NCBI RefSeq assembly: GCF_030345075.1
Contig: NZ_CP128361.1
Span: forward strand, 5,890,001-5,954,000
Length of the DNA: 64,000 bases
Direction: 5' to 3'
Source of the DNA: Solwaraspora sp. WMMA2065
GTDB lineage: Bacteria > Actinomycetota > Actinomycetes > Mycobacteriales > Micromonosporaceae
The notes under the pieces were generated by a model that ran no database searches, was not told where the DNA came from, and worked only from the letters and a program-made list of their open reading frames with translations. A program made the position numbers and the translations under genes. Every line of letters starts with the position of its first letter. Position 1 is the stretch's first letter. This document shows, piece after piece, positions 9,146-17,981 of the stretch.

Positions 9146-10111
9146 TCAGCCAGCCGGCTTGACCAGCTTGGCCGCGATCCGTTCCGGCTTCGGCCAGCGG
9201 ACGTTGGAGACCGCACCGGTCTTCTCCAGCAGCCAGATCACCCGGGCGGAGATGTCGATCTGCCCGCGCAGTACGCCGTGCCGGGCGCAGGTCGGGTCGG
9301 CATGGTGCAGGTTGTGCCAGCTCTCGCCGAAGCTCAGGATGGCCAGCGGCCAGAAGTTCGACGCCTTGTCGCCCTGCCGCACCTCGAAGGGGCGTTCCCC
9401 GTAGACGTGGCAGACCGAGTTGATCGACCAGGTGATGTGGTGCAGCAGCGCCACCCGGACCAGGCCGGCCCAGAAGAACGCGGTCAGCGCACCCTGCCAG
9501 GACCAGGTGGCCAGGCCGCCGATCGCCGCCGGGGCGAGCATGGTGAACACGACCAGCGCCGGGAAGAGCTGGTCGATGCGGCGGATGTCCTTGTCGGCGA
9601 GCAGGTCCGGGGTGAACCGCTCCTGGTTGGTCAGGTCGCGGTGGAACAACCAGCCGACGTGGGCGTAGAGCAGGCCCTTGGTCAGCCCCCAGACGCTGGT
9701 GCCGAACCGCCACGGGGAGTGCGGGTCACCCTCGATGTCGCTGAAGGCGTGGTGGCGGCGGTGGTCGGCGACCCACTGGATCACGTTGCCCTCGATCGCC
9801 AGCGAGCCGGCGAGCGCCAGGGTGATCCGCAGCCACCGCTTCGCCTTGAACGAGCCGTGGGTGAAGTACCGGTGGAACCCGACGGTGATGCCCAGCCCGG
9901 CTACCACGTAGAAGACCAGCCCGATGATGACGTCGGTCCAGCCCAGCCAGCCGCCCCAGGCGACCGGTACGGCGGCGATCAGCGCCAGGAACGGGACGGT
10001 CACGAAGGCGCCGAGGGCGATCAGCACACCGATCGACTGTTTGCCGACGGTCAGCGGCTTGGGGGCGGGGCCGGGGTTGGTCTGTGGCGGCTCGAGTAGG
10101 GCGGTTGACAT
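9146..10111 (-). CDS. Membrane acyl-CoA delta-9 fatty acid desaturase
   Basis: This 321-residue di-iron membrane desaturase resembles stearoyl-CoA desaturase and mycobacterial DesA3. The three histidine boxes are present: HRYFTH, HRRHH and HNLHH. Four hydrophobic segments in two pairs (about residues 30-50, 55-75, 165-185 and 190-210) flank them. It inserts a cis double bond in saturated acyl chains at the membrane. The ATG at 10111 is followed by a Pro-rich start. Upstream lies a cluster of palindromes, downstream a tetR gene. Confidence 0.9.
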   Translation of the reverse strand: MSTALLEPPQTNPGPAPKPLTVGKQSIGVLIALGAFVTVPFLALIAAVPVAWGGWLGWTDVIIGLVFYVVAGLGITVGFHRYFTHGSFKAKRWLRITLALAGSLAIEGNVIQWVADHRRHHAFSDIEGDPHSPWRFGTSVWGLTKGLLYAHVGWLFHRDLTNQERFTPDLLADKDIRRIDQLFPALVVFTMLAPAAIGGLATWSWQGALTAFFWAGLVRVALLHHITWSINSVCHVYGERPFEVRQGDKASNFWPLAILSFGESWHNLHHADPTCARHGVLRGQIDISARVIWLLEKTGAVSNVRWPKPERIAAKLVKPAG

Positions 10112-10209
10112 GGCACCTCGCAGCGGTGACGGTTCGACCGCGGTGCGCCGGGGCGTTCCAGCCGGTGCGGCGGCCAGCGGTGAAGAAACGGGAACTTACG
10201 CCTACGTCA

Positions 10210-10240
10210 CCGTAACCTACGGAGCCGTAGTTTTCTACGG
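10210..10240. promoter_or_regulatory. Cluster of overlapping palindromes upstream of the desaturase
   Basis: Four half-sites alternate: CCGTA at 10210, TACGG at 10218, CCGTA at 10226 and TACGG at 10236. They form three overlapping perfect inverted repeats: CCGTA-ACC-TACGG, CTACGG-AG-CCGTAG and CCGTAG-TTTT-CTACGG. The cluster lies about 100 bp upstream of the desaturase ATG. This is the layout of a TetR operator; the adjacent tetR gene is the obvious candidate binder (inference). Confidence 0.55.
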
Positions 10241-10348
10241 CCGAGTTCCCGAGCCGGGCCGGTGTGCGCGCCCGCCCGGCCCGCCCATGCCGGGCGATGG
10301 GAGTACGCCGGAATCCGCCCGGCACGCTAGGCTGTGTCCGTAGCACGA

Positions 10349-10420
10349 TCGGCCGTGGTGTAATTGGCAACACCTCGGGTTTTGGTCCCGATATTCTAGG
10401 TTCGAGTCCTAGCGGCCGAG
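10349..10420 (+). tRNA. tRNA-Gln (anticodon TTG)
   Basis: A complete cloverleaf can be drawn. The acceptor stem pairs TCGGCCG (10349-10355) with CGGCCGA (10413-10419). The anticodon stem TCGGG/CCCGA holds loop TTTTGGT with TTG at the anticodon position. The T arm pairs CTAGG with CCTAG around TTCGAGT. Discriminator base is G and CCA is not encoded. TTG reads CAA glutamine codons. Confidence 0.95.
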
Positions 10421-10427
10421 CTTCCCG

Positions 10428-10463
10428 CGACACCCAGACCGCTGGCGGTGACGCTGGGTGTCG
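10428..10463 (+). terminator. Hairpin terminator after tRNA-Gln
   Basis: A perfect 10-bp inverted repeat (CGACACCCAG / CTGGGTGTCG) with a 16-base loop follows the tRNA by seven bases and precedes glmU. There is no clear T-run, as is common in high-GC actinobacteria. Confidence 0.55.
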
Positions 10464-10509
10464 TGCCAGGTCAAGCAGGTGTGCCGCCGCTCTGACGGGA
10501 GCATTTCTC

Positions 10510-12036
10510 GTGATCCAGCCCCGGTCCCGTACCGTGGTCGTCCTCGCTGCCGGCGAAGGCAAGCGGATGAAGTCGGCGCTACCCAAGGTGCTGCACCCGC
10601 TGCTCGGCCGGACCCTGGTCGGGCACGTCCTCGCCGCTGCCGCGGCCGCCGCCGCCGAGCGCACCCTGGTCGTCGTCGGACACCGCGCCGAGCAGGTCAC
10701 CGCGCACCTGTCGGAGATCGCCCCGGCGGCCGTGCCGGTGCTGCAGGCCGAGCAGCACGGCACCGGGCACGCGGTCCGGCTGGCGATGGCGGCCGCGCCC
10801 GACGCCACCGGAACTGTCGTGGTGCTCAACGGCGACGTGCCGCTGCTGCGTCCGGAGACGGTCGCCGAGCTGATCGAGGCGCACGAGTCGGCCGGCGCGG
10901 CCGCCACCGTACTGACCGCCGAGGTCGCCGATCCGACCGGTCTGGGGCGGATCGTCCGCGATCCGGCCGGCGGCCTGGAGCGCATCGTCGAGGAGCGCGA
11001 CGCCAGCCCGGAGCAGCGCCGGATCCGCGAGATCAACGCCGGGATCTACGCCTTCGACGCGGCCGGACTGCGCGACGCGCTCGGCAAGCTGACCACCGAC
11101 AACGACCAGGGCGAGGAGTACCTGACCGACGCCGTCGGTCTGCTCGCCGCCGCCGGAGCGCCGGTCGGCGTGCACGTCGCCGCCGACGTGACCGAGACGC
11201 TGGGCTGCAACGACCGGGTGGAGCTGGCCCGGTTGCGCCGGCTGCTCGCCGACCGGGTCAACGAGGGCTGGATGCGCGCCGGGGTGAGCATCCTCGACCC
11301 GGCCACCACCTGGATCGACGTGACGGTGCACCTGGAACGCGACGCCGTCGTCGAGCAGAACACCCAGCTGTACGGCACCAGCACGGTCGGAGCCGAGGCC
11401 ATCGTCGGGCCGGACGTCACATTGATCGACACCGCAGTCGGTGCGGGCGCGACCGTGCTGCGCTCGCACGCCGTGCAGGCCCGGATCGGCGTCGGCGCGA
11501 GCGTCGGCCCGTACGCCTATCTGCGCCCGGACGCCCAGCTCGACGAGCGGGCCAAGGTCGGCACCTTCGTCGAGGTGAAGAAGTCGCAGATCGGCGCGGG
11601 CGCCAAGGTGCCGCATCTGAGCTACGTCGGGGACGCCACGATCGGCGCCCGGGCCAACATCGGCGCGGCGACGATCTTCGTCAACTACGACGGGGTGCAC
11701 AAGAGTCACACCACGGTGGGGGAGTCCGCCTTCGTCGGCTGTGACAGCAGCCTGATCGCCCCGGTCGAGATCGGCGCCGGTGCCTACGTCGGGGCGGGCA
11801 GCGTGGTGAACCGGGACGTGCCGCCCGGCGCGCTCGCCGTCACTCGGGCCCAGCAGCGCACGGTCGACGGCTGGGTGCAGTCCCGCCGGCCGGGCACCGC
11901 CGCCGCGGCGGCGGCGGAGCGCGCCGGGGCCGGTACGGCCGGTGCCGGGAATGGGCAGGTCGGGGCCGGCAACGGTGAAGCGGCCCACCATCACGGTGCC
12001 GGCGACCCGGTTCCGGGAGATACTGCGACTGACTAG
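10510..12036 (+). CDS. glmU: Bifunctional UDP-GlcNAc pyrophosphorylase / GlcN-1-P acetyltransferase
   Basis: GlmU makes UDP-GlcNAc for peptidoglycan in two steps: acetylation of glucosamine-1-phosphate, then uridylyl transfer. The 508-residue protein has the N-terminal nucleotidyltransferase signature LAAGEGKRMKSALPKVLH, the EQHGTGHA motif and an NDQGEEYLTD block. These are followed by a left-handed beta-helix acetyltransferase with hexapeptide repeats (VGTFVEVKK, GARANIGAATIFVNYDG). The C-terminal 40 residues are Ala/Gly-rich and probably disordered. GTG at 10510 is preceded by GGGAG and begins the conserved domain; the frame stays open further upstream through the tRNA. Confidence 0.93.
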   Translation: MIQPRSRTVVVLAAGEGKRMKSALPKVLHPLLGRTLVGHVLAAAAAAAAERTLVVVGHRAEQVTAHLSEIAPAAVPVLQAEQHGTGHAVRLAMAAAPDATGTVVVLNGDVPLLRPETVAELIEAHESAGAAATVLTAEVADPTGLGRIVRDPAGGLERIVEERDASPEQRRIREINAGIYAFDAAGLRDALGKLTTDNDQGEEYLTDAVGLLAAAGAPVGVHVAADVTETLGCNDRVELARLRRLLADRVNEGWMRAGVSILDPATTWIDVTVHLERDAVVEQNTQLYGTSTVGAEAIVGPDVTLIDTAVGAGATVLRSHAVQARIGVGASVGPYAYLRPDAQLDERAKVGTFVEVKKSQIGAGAKVPHLSYVGDATIGARANIGAATIFVNYDGVHKSHTTVGESAFVGCDSSLIAPVEIGAGAYVGAGSVVNRDVPPGALAVTRAQQRTVDGWVQSRRPGTAAAAAAERAGAGTAGAGNGQVGAGNGEAAHHHGAGDPVPGDTATD

Positions 12037-12100
12037 TCCAGCGGCGTACGGCCCAGCCAGGTCGGCGTCCGCAACCACCCTGACGGGAGCAGACGTCTCG

Positions 12101-13081
12101 ATGGGCAGCATCGTCGCCGAGAACCGCAAGAGCCTGATGCTTTTCACCGGCCGGGGTTTCCCCGAGCTCGCCGAGGAGATCGGTGAAGTGCTCGGCATCG
12201 CACCCACCCCGTCCGACTCGTACGAGTTCTCCAACGGTGAGATCTTCGTCCGGTTCAAGGAGTCGGTCCGCGGCTCGGACGCGTTCGTCGTCCAGTCGGT
12301 CACCCACGGCGTCAACCGCTGGGTGATGGAGACCCTGATCATGATCGACGCGCTGAAACGTGGCTCGGCCAAGCGGATCACCGTGGTGCTGCCGTTCTAC
12401 CCGTACTCGCGTCAGGACAAGAAGCACCGCGGCCGGGAGCCGATCTCCGCCCGGCTGATCGCCGACCTGCTGCGCACCGCCGGTGCGGACCGGATCCTCA
12501 CCGTCGATCTGCACACCGCACAGATCCAGGGCTTCTTCGACGGCCCGGTCGACCACCTCTTCGCGATGGACATCCTGGCCGGCTACGTCGAGAGCCGGTT
12601 CGCCGGGCGGCCGATGACCGTGGTCGCGCCGGACTCCGGCCGGGTCCGGGTGGCCGAGCGCTGGACCGACCGGCTCGGCGGCTGCCCGCTGGCCTTCATC
12701 CACAAGACCCGGGACCCGCTCAAGCCGAACCAGGTAGTGGCGAACCGGGTGGTCGGTGACGTCGAGGGCCGGGTCTGCCTGATCGTCGACGACATGATCG
12801 ACACCGGTGGGACGATCACCAAGGCGGCGGAGATCCTCTACGACGCGGGTGCGTCGGACATCGCGGTCGCGGCCACCCACGCGTTGCTGTCCGACCCGGC
12901 CACCGAGCGGTTGAAGAACAGCCGGATCAGCGAGGTGGTGGTGACCAACACCCTGCCACTGCCGGCGGAGAAACAATTGGACAAGCTCACCGTACTGTCC
13001 ATCGCGCCGCTGTTGGCCCGGGCGATCCGCGAAGTCTTCGACGACGGCTCGGTGACGACGCTGTTCGGCGGGCTGAGCTGA
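12101..13081 (+). CDS. prs: Ribose-phosphate pyrophosphokinase (PRPP synthetase)
   Basis: This enzyme makes PRPP from ribose-5-phosphate and ATP for nucleotide, His and Trp synthesis. The 326-residue protein shows the FSNGEIFVRF motif, the flexible loop YSRQDKKHRGREP, the signature VDLHTAQIQGFFD, and the PRPP-binding loop CLIVDDMIDTGGT. The ATG at 12101 begins MGSIVAENRK and is preceded by GACGGGAG at suitable distance. It follows glmU by 64 bp, a conserved gene order in actinobacteria. Confidence 0.95.
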   Translation: MGSIVAENRKSLMLFTGRGFPELAEEIGEVLGIAPTPSDSYEFSNGEIFVRFKESVRGSDAFVVQSVTHGVNRWVMETLIMIDALKRGSAKRITVVLPFYPYSRQDKKHRGREPISARLIADLLRTAGADRILTVDLHTAQIQGFFDGPVDHLFAMDILAGYVESRFAGRPMTVVAPDSGRVRVAERWTDRLGGCPLAFIHKTRDPLKPNQVVANRVVGDVEGRVCLIVDDMIDTGGTITKAAEILYDAGASDIAVAATHALLSDPATERLKNSRISEVVVTNTLPLPAEKQLDKLTVLSIAPLLARAIREVFDDGSVTTLFGGLS

Positions 13082-13374
13082 TCTACGGCCCGCGCCCGCG
13101 CGGGAAGATCCGCCCACACAAGGGGTACTGCCTGAACCAGTTCACCAGCCTCGGGTAGACTGGTGCGGTTGCCACGGCGAGGGTGCCCTGCGGGCCGCTG
13201 CTGACGAAGCGCTGCCGCCCGGAAGCACCGTGATCGACGCGGTGCTCCGGGCACTGCCCAGTTGGACGAGCGCCCAGCGTGCCCCTTCGCCCGGCACCGC
13301 CGACATCGCATCCGTCTCCCCGGAGCCGGATCAGGTTCCCCCGCACGCACTGCCGAAACTCCAGGAGTACTCCC
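13082..13374 (+). other. prs-rplY intergenic region with hairpin
   Basis: No gene is seen in these 293 bp. An inverted repeat with one bulge (GCCCGGAAGCACCG at 13217 pairing with CGGTGCTCCGGGC ending at 13252) could end prs transcription or form part of the rplY leader. A TAGACT at 13156-13161 is a possible -10 box for rplY, but its -35 region is weak. Confidence 0.4.
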
Positions 13375-14001
13375 GTGTCCGAGGTAAAGATCAGCGCCGA
13401 GCCCCGCACCGAGTTCGGTAAGGGTGGTGCCCGCCGTACCCGCCGGGCCGGCAAGGTGCCCGCCGTGCTGTACGGCCACGGCGAGAAGCCCAAGCACATC
13501 GCGTTGCCCGCCCGTGAGTTCGCCGCCGCGATCCGGCACGGCGGCGCCAACCAGCTGTTCGCCATCGACATTACCGATGGCACCCAGGCGCTGGCGCTGA
13601 CCAAGGCGATCCAGCGTGACCCGGTCAAGGACACCTTCGAGCACGTCGACCTGCTGCTGGTCCGCCGGGGCGAGAAGGTCACCGTGGACATCCCGGTGCA
13701 GCTGGTCGGCGAGCCGGCCAAGGGCACCCTGGTGATGCACGAGCACGACACGCTGTCGGTCAGCGCCGAGGCGACCCGGGTGCCGGAGTCGCTGGAGGTG
13801 TCGATCGAGGGTCTGGAGCCGGGCTCGCACGTCACCGCCGGCGACGTCCAGCTGCCGGGCGGGGTCGAGCTGACCGTCGACCCGGCGACCGTGCTCGTGG
13901 TGGTCTCCGCCGCGCCGAGCGCCGCCCAGCTCGACACGGAGACCGGCGAGGAGGCAGCCGAGGAGTCCGTCGCCGAGGGCGCCGCCGAGCAGCCGGTCTG
14001 A
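13375..14001 (+). CDS. rplY: 50S ribosomal protein L25 / general stress protein Ctc
   Basis: This 208-residue protein has the two-domain CTC form of L25. The N-terminal 5S-rRNA-binding domain shows TEFGKGGARRTRRAGKVPAV and LYGHGEKPKHIALP. The C-terminal TL5-type beta domain ends in an acidic Glu/Ala-rich tail. It binds 5S rRNA in the large ribosomal subunit. GTG at 13375 follows CCAGGAG by seven bases and starts the conserved SEVKISAEPRTEFGKG. It lies immediately upstream of pth, the usual arrangement. Confidence 0.92.
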   Translation: MSEVKISAEPRTEFGKGGARRTRRAGKVPAVLYGHGEKPKHIALPAREFAAAIRHGGANQLFAIDITDGTQALALTKAIQRDPVKDTFEHVDLLLVRRGEKVTVDIPVQLVGEPAKGTLVMHEHDTLSVSAEATRVPESLEVSIEGLEPGSHVTAGDVQLPGGVELTVDPATVLVVVSAAPSAAQLDTETGEEAAEESVAEGAAEQPV

Positions 14002-14079
14002 CCTGCCGTTCGACGATCCGGGCGTCCCGCTGCCGGCCCTGCCGCAGCGGTGACGCCTTGATCCGTTTCAGGAGGTGTG

Positions 14080-14664
14080 GTGGAGACGGCACCGTGGCTG
14101 GTCGTGGGGCTGGGCAACCCGGGCCGGGAGTACGCCCGCAACCGGCACAACGTCGGGTTCATGGTCGCGGACCTGCTCGCCGGTCGGCTGGGCGTGCGGT
14201 TGAGCCGGCACCGGCGGGCGGCGGCCGAGTCCGGCGAGGGGCGGCTCGGCCTGGGCGGGCCGAAGCTGGTGCTGGCGAAGCCGCTGACGTACATGAACCT
14301 TTCCGGTGGCCCGGTGGCCGCGTTGGCGAAGTTCTACAAGGTGCCGGTCGAGCAGATCGTCACGGTGCACGACGAGCTGGACATCGACTACGGTCGACTG
14401 CGGGTGAAGCAGGGCGGTGGAGAGGGTGGCCACAACGGGTTGCGCTCCATGTCCCGGTCGCTCGGCAGCAAGGAGTACCTGCGGGTCAGGTTCGGGATCG
14501 GGCGTCCGCCCGGTCGACAGGATCCAGCAGATTATGTTTTGTCAGATTTCTCGACAACTGAACGCAAGGAACTCGACTTTCTCGTCGATCGGGCCGCTGA
14601 CCTGGTGGAAGCGGTGGTCGTCCGAGGGCTCGAGTGGGCCCAGAACACGTACCACAGCACCTGA
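14080..14664 (+). CDS. pth: Peptidyl-tRNA hydrolase
   Basis: Pth releases peptides from tRNAs dropped during translation. The 194-residue protein has [20 protein letters not shown] with the catalytic His, the [10 protein letters not shown] motif, and [25 protein letters not shown]. Two consecutive GTG codons (14077, 14080) follow AGGAGG at 14070-14075; the second has the better spacing and is chosen. The final ~45 residues are encoded with noticeably more A/T than the rest, but the frame is intact. Confidence 0.92.
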   Translation: METAPWLVVGLGNPGREYARNRHNVGFMVADLLAGRLGVRLSRHRRAAAESGEGRLGLGGPKLVLAKPLTYMNLSGGPVAALAKFYKVPVEQIVTVHDELDIDYGRLRVKQGGGEGGHNGLRSMSRSLGSKEYLRVRFGIGRPPGRQDPADYVLSDFSTTERKELDFLVDRAADLVEAVVVRGLEWAQNTYHST

Positions 14665-14778
14665 GAGGCGGCTGTGGCGTTACGTCTGGGACAGCTGGAT
14701 CGTGAACCGGGCAGAACACCGCCCGTGGATTCCGGGTGGACGGCCCGGTTTCCGCCGGGCAGGTAGGAGAGGAGCCAG

Positions 14779-15621
14779 ATGAGCACGCCGCCGGTAACCG
14801 ATGCCGCATTCGCCCGATGGCTCGCCGGGCGCGCCGGCGAGTCGCTGCTCCAGGTCCGTGAGGAGCTGGGGTACGCCGACCCGACCGCGCTCAAGGCGGC
14901 CGGTGACAAGGTCTCCCACGACCTGCTCCGTACCGAACTGGCCCGCTGGCGGCCGGCGGACGCGGTGCTGTCGGAGGAGGACGACGGCGCCCGCCAGGCG
15001 CTGCCGGACCCGGACGCCGACACCTCGACGGACGCCGGGCCGTCCCGGCTCACCGCCGACCGGGTGTGGATCATCGACCCGCTCGACGGCACCCGGGAGT
15101 TCTCCGAGGAGGGCCGCGCCGACTGGGCGGTGCACGTGGCGCTCTGGTCCCGCAGCGGCTCCACCCCGCACCGGCTGGTCGCCGGCGCGGTGGGCCTGCC
15201 CGCCCAGCACCGCACGATCAGCACCGAGCACCCGCCGCCGTACCCGCCGATGCCGGCGGCGGCGTCGGCCGGCGGCGCGATCCGGTTGGCCGCCAGCCGC
15301 AGCCGGCCACCCGCCTTCGTCACCGCGCTCGCCGAGCAGCTCGGTGCCGAGCTGGTGCCGATGGGCTCGGCCGGCGCCAAGATCGCCGCGGTGATCGCCG
15401 GGGACGCCGACGCCTACGTGCACGCCGGCGGCCAGTACGAGTGGGACTCGGCCGCGCCGGTCGCCGTGGCGACCGCCACCGGTCTGCACGCTTCCCGGAT
15501 CGACGGATCCGCGCTGCAGTACAACGAGGCCAACCCGCGGCTGCCAGATCTGGTGGTCTGCCGACGAGATCTTGCCAGCAAACTGCTCGCAGCGTTGCGA
15601 CAGCATCTGCAGGTATCCTGA
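14779..15621 (+). CDS. cysQ: 3'(2'),5'-bisphosphate nucleotidase (CysQ type)
   Basis: This 280-residue inositol-monophosphatase-fold enzyme hydrolyses 3'-phosphoadenosine-5'-phosphate, a by-product of sulfate assimilation. Metal-site motifs are SEEDD, then DPLDGTREFSEEGRADWA, and EWDSAAPVAVA near the C-terminus. An acidic loop (PDPDADTSTDA) sits between the first two motifs. The ATG at 14779 follows a strong AGGAGAGGAG sequence. It sits 84 bp before cysD, which supports the sulfur role. Confidence 0.88.
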   Translation: MSTPPVTDAAFARWLAGRAGESLLQVREELGYADPTALKAAGDKVSHDLLRTELARWRPADAVLSEEDDGARQALPDPDADTSTDAGPSRLTADRVWIIDPLDGTREFSEEGRADWAVHVALWSRSGSTPHRLVAGAVGLPAQHRTISTEHPPPYPPMPAAASAGGAIRLAASRSRPPAFVTALAEQLGAELVPMGSAGAKIAAVIAGDADAYVHAGGQYEWDSAAPVAVATATGLHASRIDGSALQYNEANPRLPDLVVCRRDLASKLLAALRQHLQVS

Positions 15622-15705
15622 CCCTCTATCTCCAGCTTGCCAACCGGAAAGGTCTGGTATTCGGATGACCAAGCTTCGGATGACCCACAACCAGGGGTGG
15701 GTGTG

Positions 15706-16617
15706 ATGACCAACGCGACCGCGTACCGCGTCTCCCACCTCGACGCGCTGGAGGCGGAGAGCATCTTCGTCATGCGCGAGGTCGTCGCCGAGCTGGAGCG
15801 GCCGGTGCTGCTCTTCTCCGGCGGCAAGGACTCGATCGTCATGCTGCGGCTGGCGCAGAAGGCGTTCGCCCCGGCCCGGATCCCGTTCCCGGTGATGCAC
15901 GTCGACACCGGGCACAACTTCCAAGAGGTGCTCGACTACCGCGACCGCCGGGTCGACGAACTCGGCCTGCAGCTGGTCGTCGCCAGCGTGCCGGAAGCCC
16001 TCGAGTCGGGGCTGGTCCACGAGTCGCCGGACGGGATGCGCAACCGCATCCAGACCCCGGTGCTGCTGGCTGCGGTCGAGAAGTACCGGTTCGACGCCCT
16101 GTTCGGCGGGGCCCGCCGGGACGAGGAGAAGGCCCGGGCCAAGGAGCGGGTCTTCTCGTTCCGCGACGAGTTCGGCCAGTGGGACCCGAAGAACCAGCGC
16201 CCCGAGCTGTGGTCGCTGTACAACGGCCGGCACCACCCGGGCGAGTCGATCCGGGTCTTCCCGCTGTCCAACTGGACCGAGCTGGACGTCTGGCACTACA
16301 TCGCCCGGGAGCGGATCGAGCTGCCGCCGATCTACTTTGCCCACGAGCGCGAGGTGATCGAGCGCGACGGCATGCTGTACGCCGTCAACGAGTTCATCCA
16401 GCCCCGCTCCGGCGAGACGTCGTTCATCGAGCAGGTGCGCTACCGCACCGTCGGCGACGCCTCCTGCACGGCGGCGGTCCGCTCCCCGGCGGACACCGTC
16501 GAGAAGGTGATCGACGAGGTCGCCGCGACCCGGATCACCGAGCGCGGGGCCACCCGGGGCGACGACCGGGTCAGTGAGGCCGCCATGGAAGACCGCAAGC
16601 GGGAGGGCTACTTCTGA
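15706..16617 (+). CDS. cysD: Sulfate adenylyltransferase subunit 2
   Basis: CysD is the ATP-pyrophosphatase subunit of ATP sulfurylase and makes adenosine-5'-phosphosulfate with CysN. The 303-residue product (normal length) has the PP-loop FSGGKDSIVML, the VMHVDTGHNF motif, GGARRDEEKARAKER, and FPLSNWTELDVWHYI. The ATG at 15706 is chosen; an in-frame start at 15637 would add 23 non-conserved residues. Its stop overlaps the cysN start (TGATG). Confidence 0.95.
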   Translation: MTNATAYRVSHLDALEAESIFVMREVVAELERPVLLFSGGKDSIVMLRLAQKAFAPARIPFPVMHVDTGHNFQEVLDYRDRRVDELGLQLVVASVPEALESGLVHESPDGMRNRIQTPVLLAAVEKYRFDALFGGARRDEEKARAKERVFSFRDEFGQWDPKNQRPELWSLYNGRHHPGESIRVFPLSNWTELDVWHYIARERIELPPIYFAHEREVIERDGMLYAVNEFIQPRSGETSFIEQVRYRTVGDASCTAAVRSPADTVEKVIDEVAATRITERGATRGDDRVSEAAMEDRKREGYF

Positions 16618-17906
16618 TGACGGTGACGGCTGACGCCCCCACCACCCGGGCCATGGACCTGCTGCGGTTCGCCACCGCCGGCAGCGTCGACGACGGCAAG
16701 TCGACCCTGATCGGTCGGCTGCTCTACGACACCAAGTCGCTCTTCACCGACCAGCTGGAAGCGGTCGAGGCGGTCAGCGCGGCCCGGGGCGACGAGTACA
16801 CCAACCTGGCGCTGCTCACCGACGGCCTGCGCGCCGAGCGGGAGCAGGGCATCACCATCGACGTGGCGTACCGCTACTTCGCCACCCCCCGGCGCAAGTT
16901 CATCATCGCCGACACCCCCGGGCACACCCAGTACACCCGCAACATGGTCACCGGTGCCTCCACCGCCGATCTGGCGCTGATCCTGGTCGACGCCCGCAAG
17001 GGCCTGGTCGAGCAGTCCCGCCGACACGCGTTCCTCTGCTCGTTGCTGCGGGTGCCGCACCTGGTGCTCTGCGTCAACAAGATGGACCTGGTCGACTGGG
17101 ACCAGTCGGTCTACGAGACGATCGCCGACGAGTTCACCACCTTCGCCGCCAAGCTCGAGGTGCCCGACCTGTCGGTCATCCCGATCTCGGCGTTGAACGG
17201 CGACAACATCGCCACCCGCTCCGAGCGCAGCCCCTGGTACGAAGGCCCGTCGCTGCTGCACCACCTGGAGCATGTGCACATCGCCTCCGACCGCAACCTG
17301 GTCGACGTGCGGTTCCCGGTGCAGTACGTGATCCGGCCGCAGTCGACCACCGTCACCGACTACCGTGGCTACGCCGGCCAGGTCGCATCCGGGGTGCTCA
17401 AGCCCGGCGACGAGGTGATGGTGCTGCCGTCCGGGCTGACCAGCACGATCGCCAGCATCGAGACGGCCGACGGCCCGGTCGACGAGGCGTTCCCGCCGAT
17501 GTCGGTGACCGTGCGGCTCACCGACGAGCTGGACATCTCCCGGGGCGACCTGATCTGCCGGCCGCACAACGCGCCCACCCCGGCGCAGGACGTCGAGGCG
17601 ATGATCTGCTGGATGGACGAGACGCGGCCGCTGCAGGTGGGCGGCAAGTACGCCATCAAGCACACCACCCGCGGCGCCCGCGCCGTGGTCCGTGGCGTGC
17701 AGTACCGGCTGGACGTCAACACGTTGCACCGCGACGAGTCGGCCAGCCAGCTCGGCCTCAACGACATCGGTCGGGTCACCTTCCGGACCACGGTCCCGCT
17801 GCTCACCGACGAGTACCGGCGCAACCGGACCACCGGCGGGTTCATCCTGATCGACGAGTCGACGAACCGGACCGCCGCCGCCGGCATGATCATCGAAGCC
17901 GGCTGA
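16617..17906 (+). CDS. cysN: Sulfate adenylyltransferase subunit 1 (GTPase)
   Basis: CysN couples GTP hydrolysis to APS synthesis with CysD. The 429-residue protein is a stand-alone CysN, with no APS-kinase (CysC) domain at the C-terminus. G motifs are GSVDDGKSTL (G1), DTPGHTQYTRN (G3) and NKMDLVD (G4), followed by EF-Tu-like beta-barrel domains. It overlaps cysD by one base, so translation is coupled. A GC-rich hairpin follows the stop. Confidence 0.95.
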   Translation: MTVTADAPTTRAMDLLRFATAGSVDDGKSTLIGRLLYDTKSLFTDQLEAVEAVSAARGDEYTNLALLTDGLRAEREQGITIDVAYRYFATPRRKFIIADTPGHTQYTRNMVTGASTADLALILVDARKGLVEQSRRHAFLCSLLRVPHLVLCVNKMDLVDWDQSVYETIADEFTTFAAKLEVPDLSVIPISALNGDNIATRSERSPWYEGPSLLHHLEHVHIASDRNLVDVRFPVQYVIRPQSTTVTDYRGYAGQVASGVLKPGDEVMVLPSGLTSTIASIETADGPVDEAFPPMSVTVRLTDELDISRGDLICRPHNAPTPAQDVEAMICWMDETRPLQVGGKYAIKHTTRGARAVVRGVQYRLDVNTLHRDESASQLGLNDIGRVTFRTTVPLLTDEYRRNRTTGGFILIDESTNRTAAAGMIIEAG

Positions 17907-17918
17907 TCCTGGGCTGAC

Positions 17919-17952
17919 GGGTCGGGTCCGCTGTCACCGGCGGGCCCGACCC
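17919..17952 (+). terminator. Hairpin terminator after cysN
   Basis: GGGTCGGGTCCGC pairs with GCGGGCCCGACCC (13 bp, one G-T pair) across an 8-base loop. It lies between the convergent cysN and the membrane-protein gene and may serve both. Confidence 0.55.
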
Positions 17953-17981
17953 TGCGGCCGAGTCACCAGCGCCGGCTGAGT

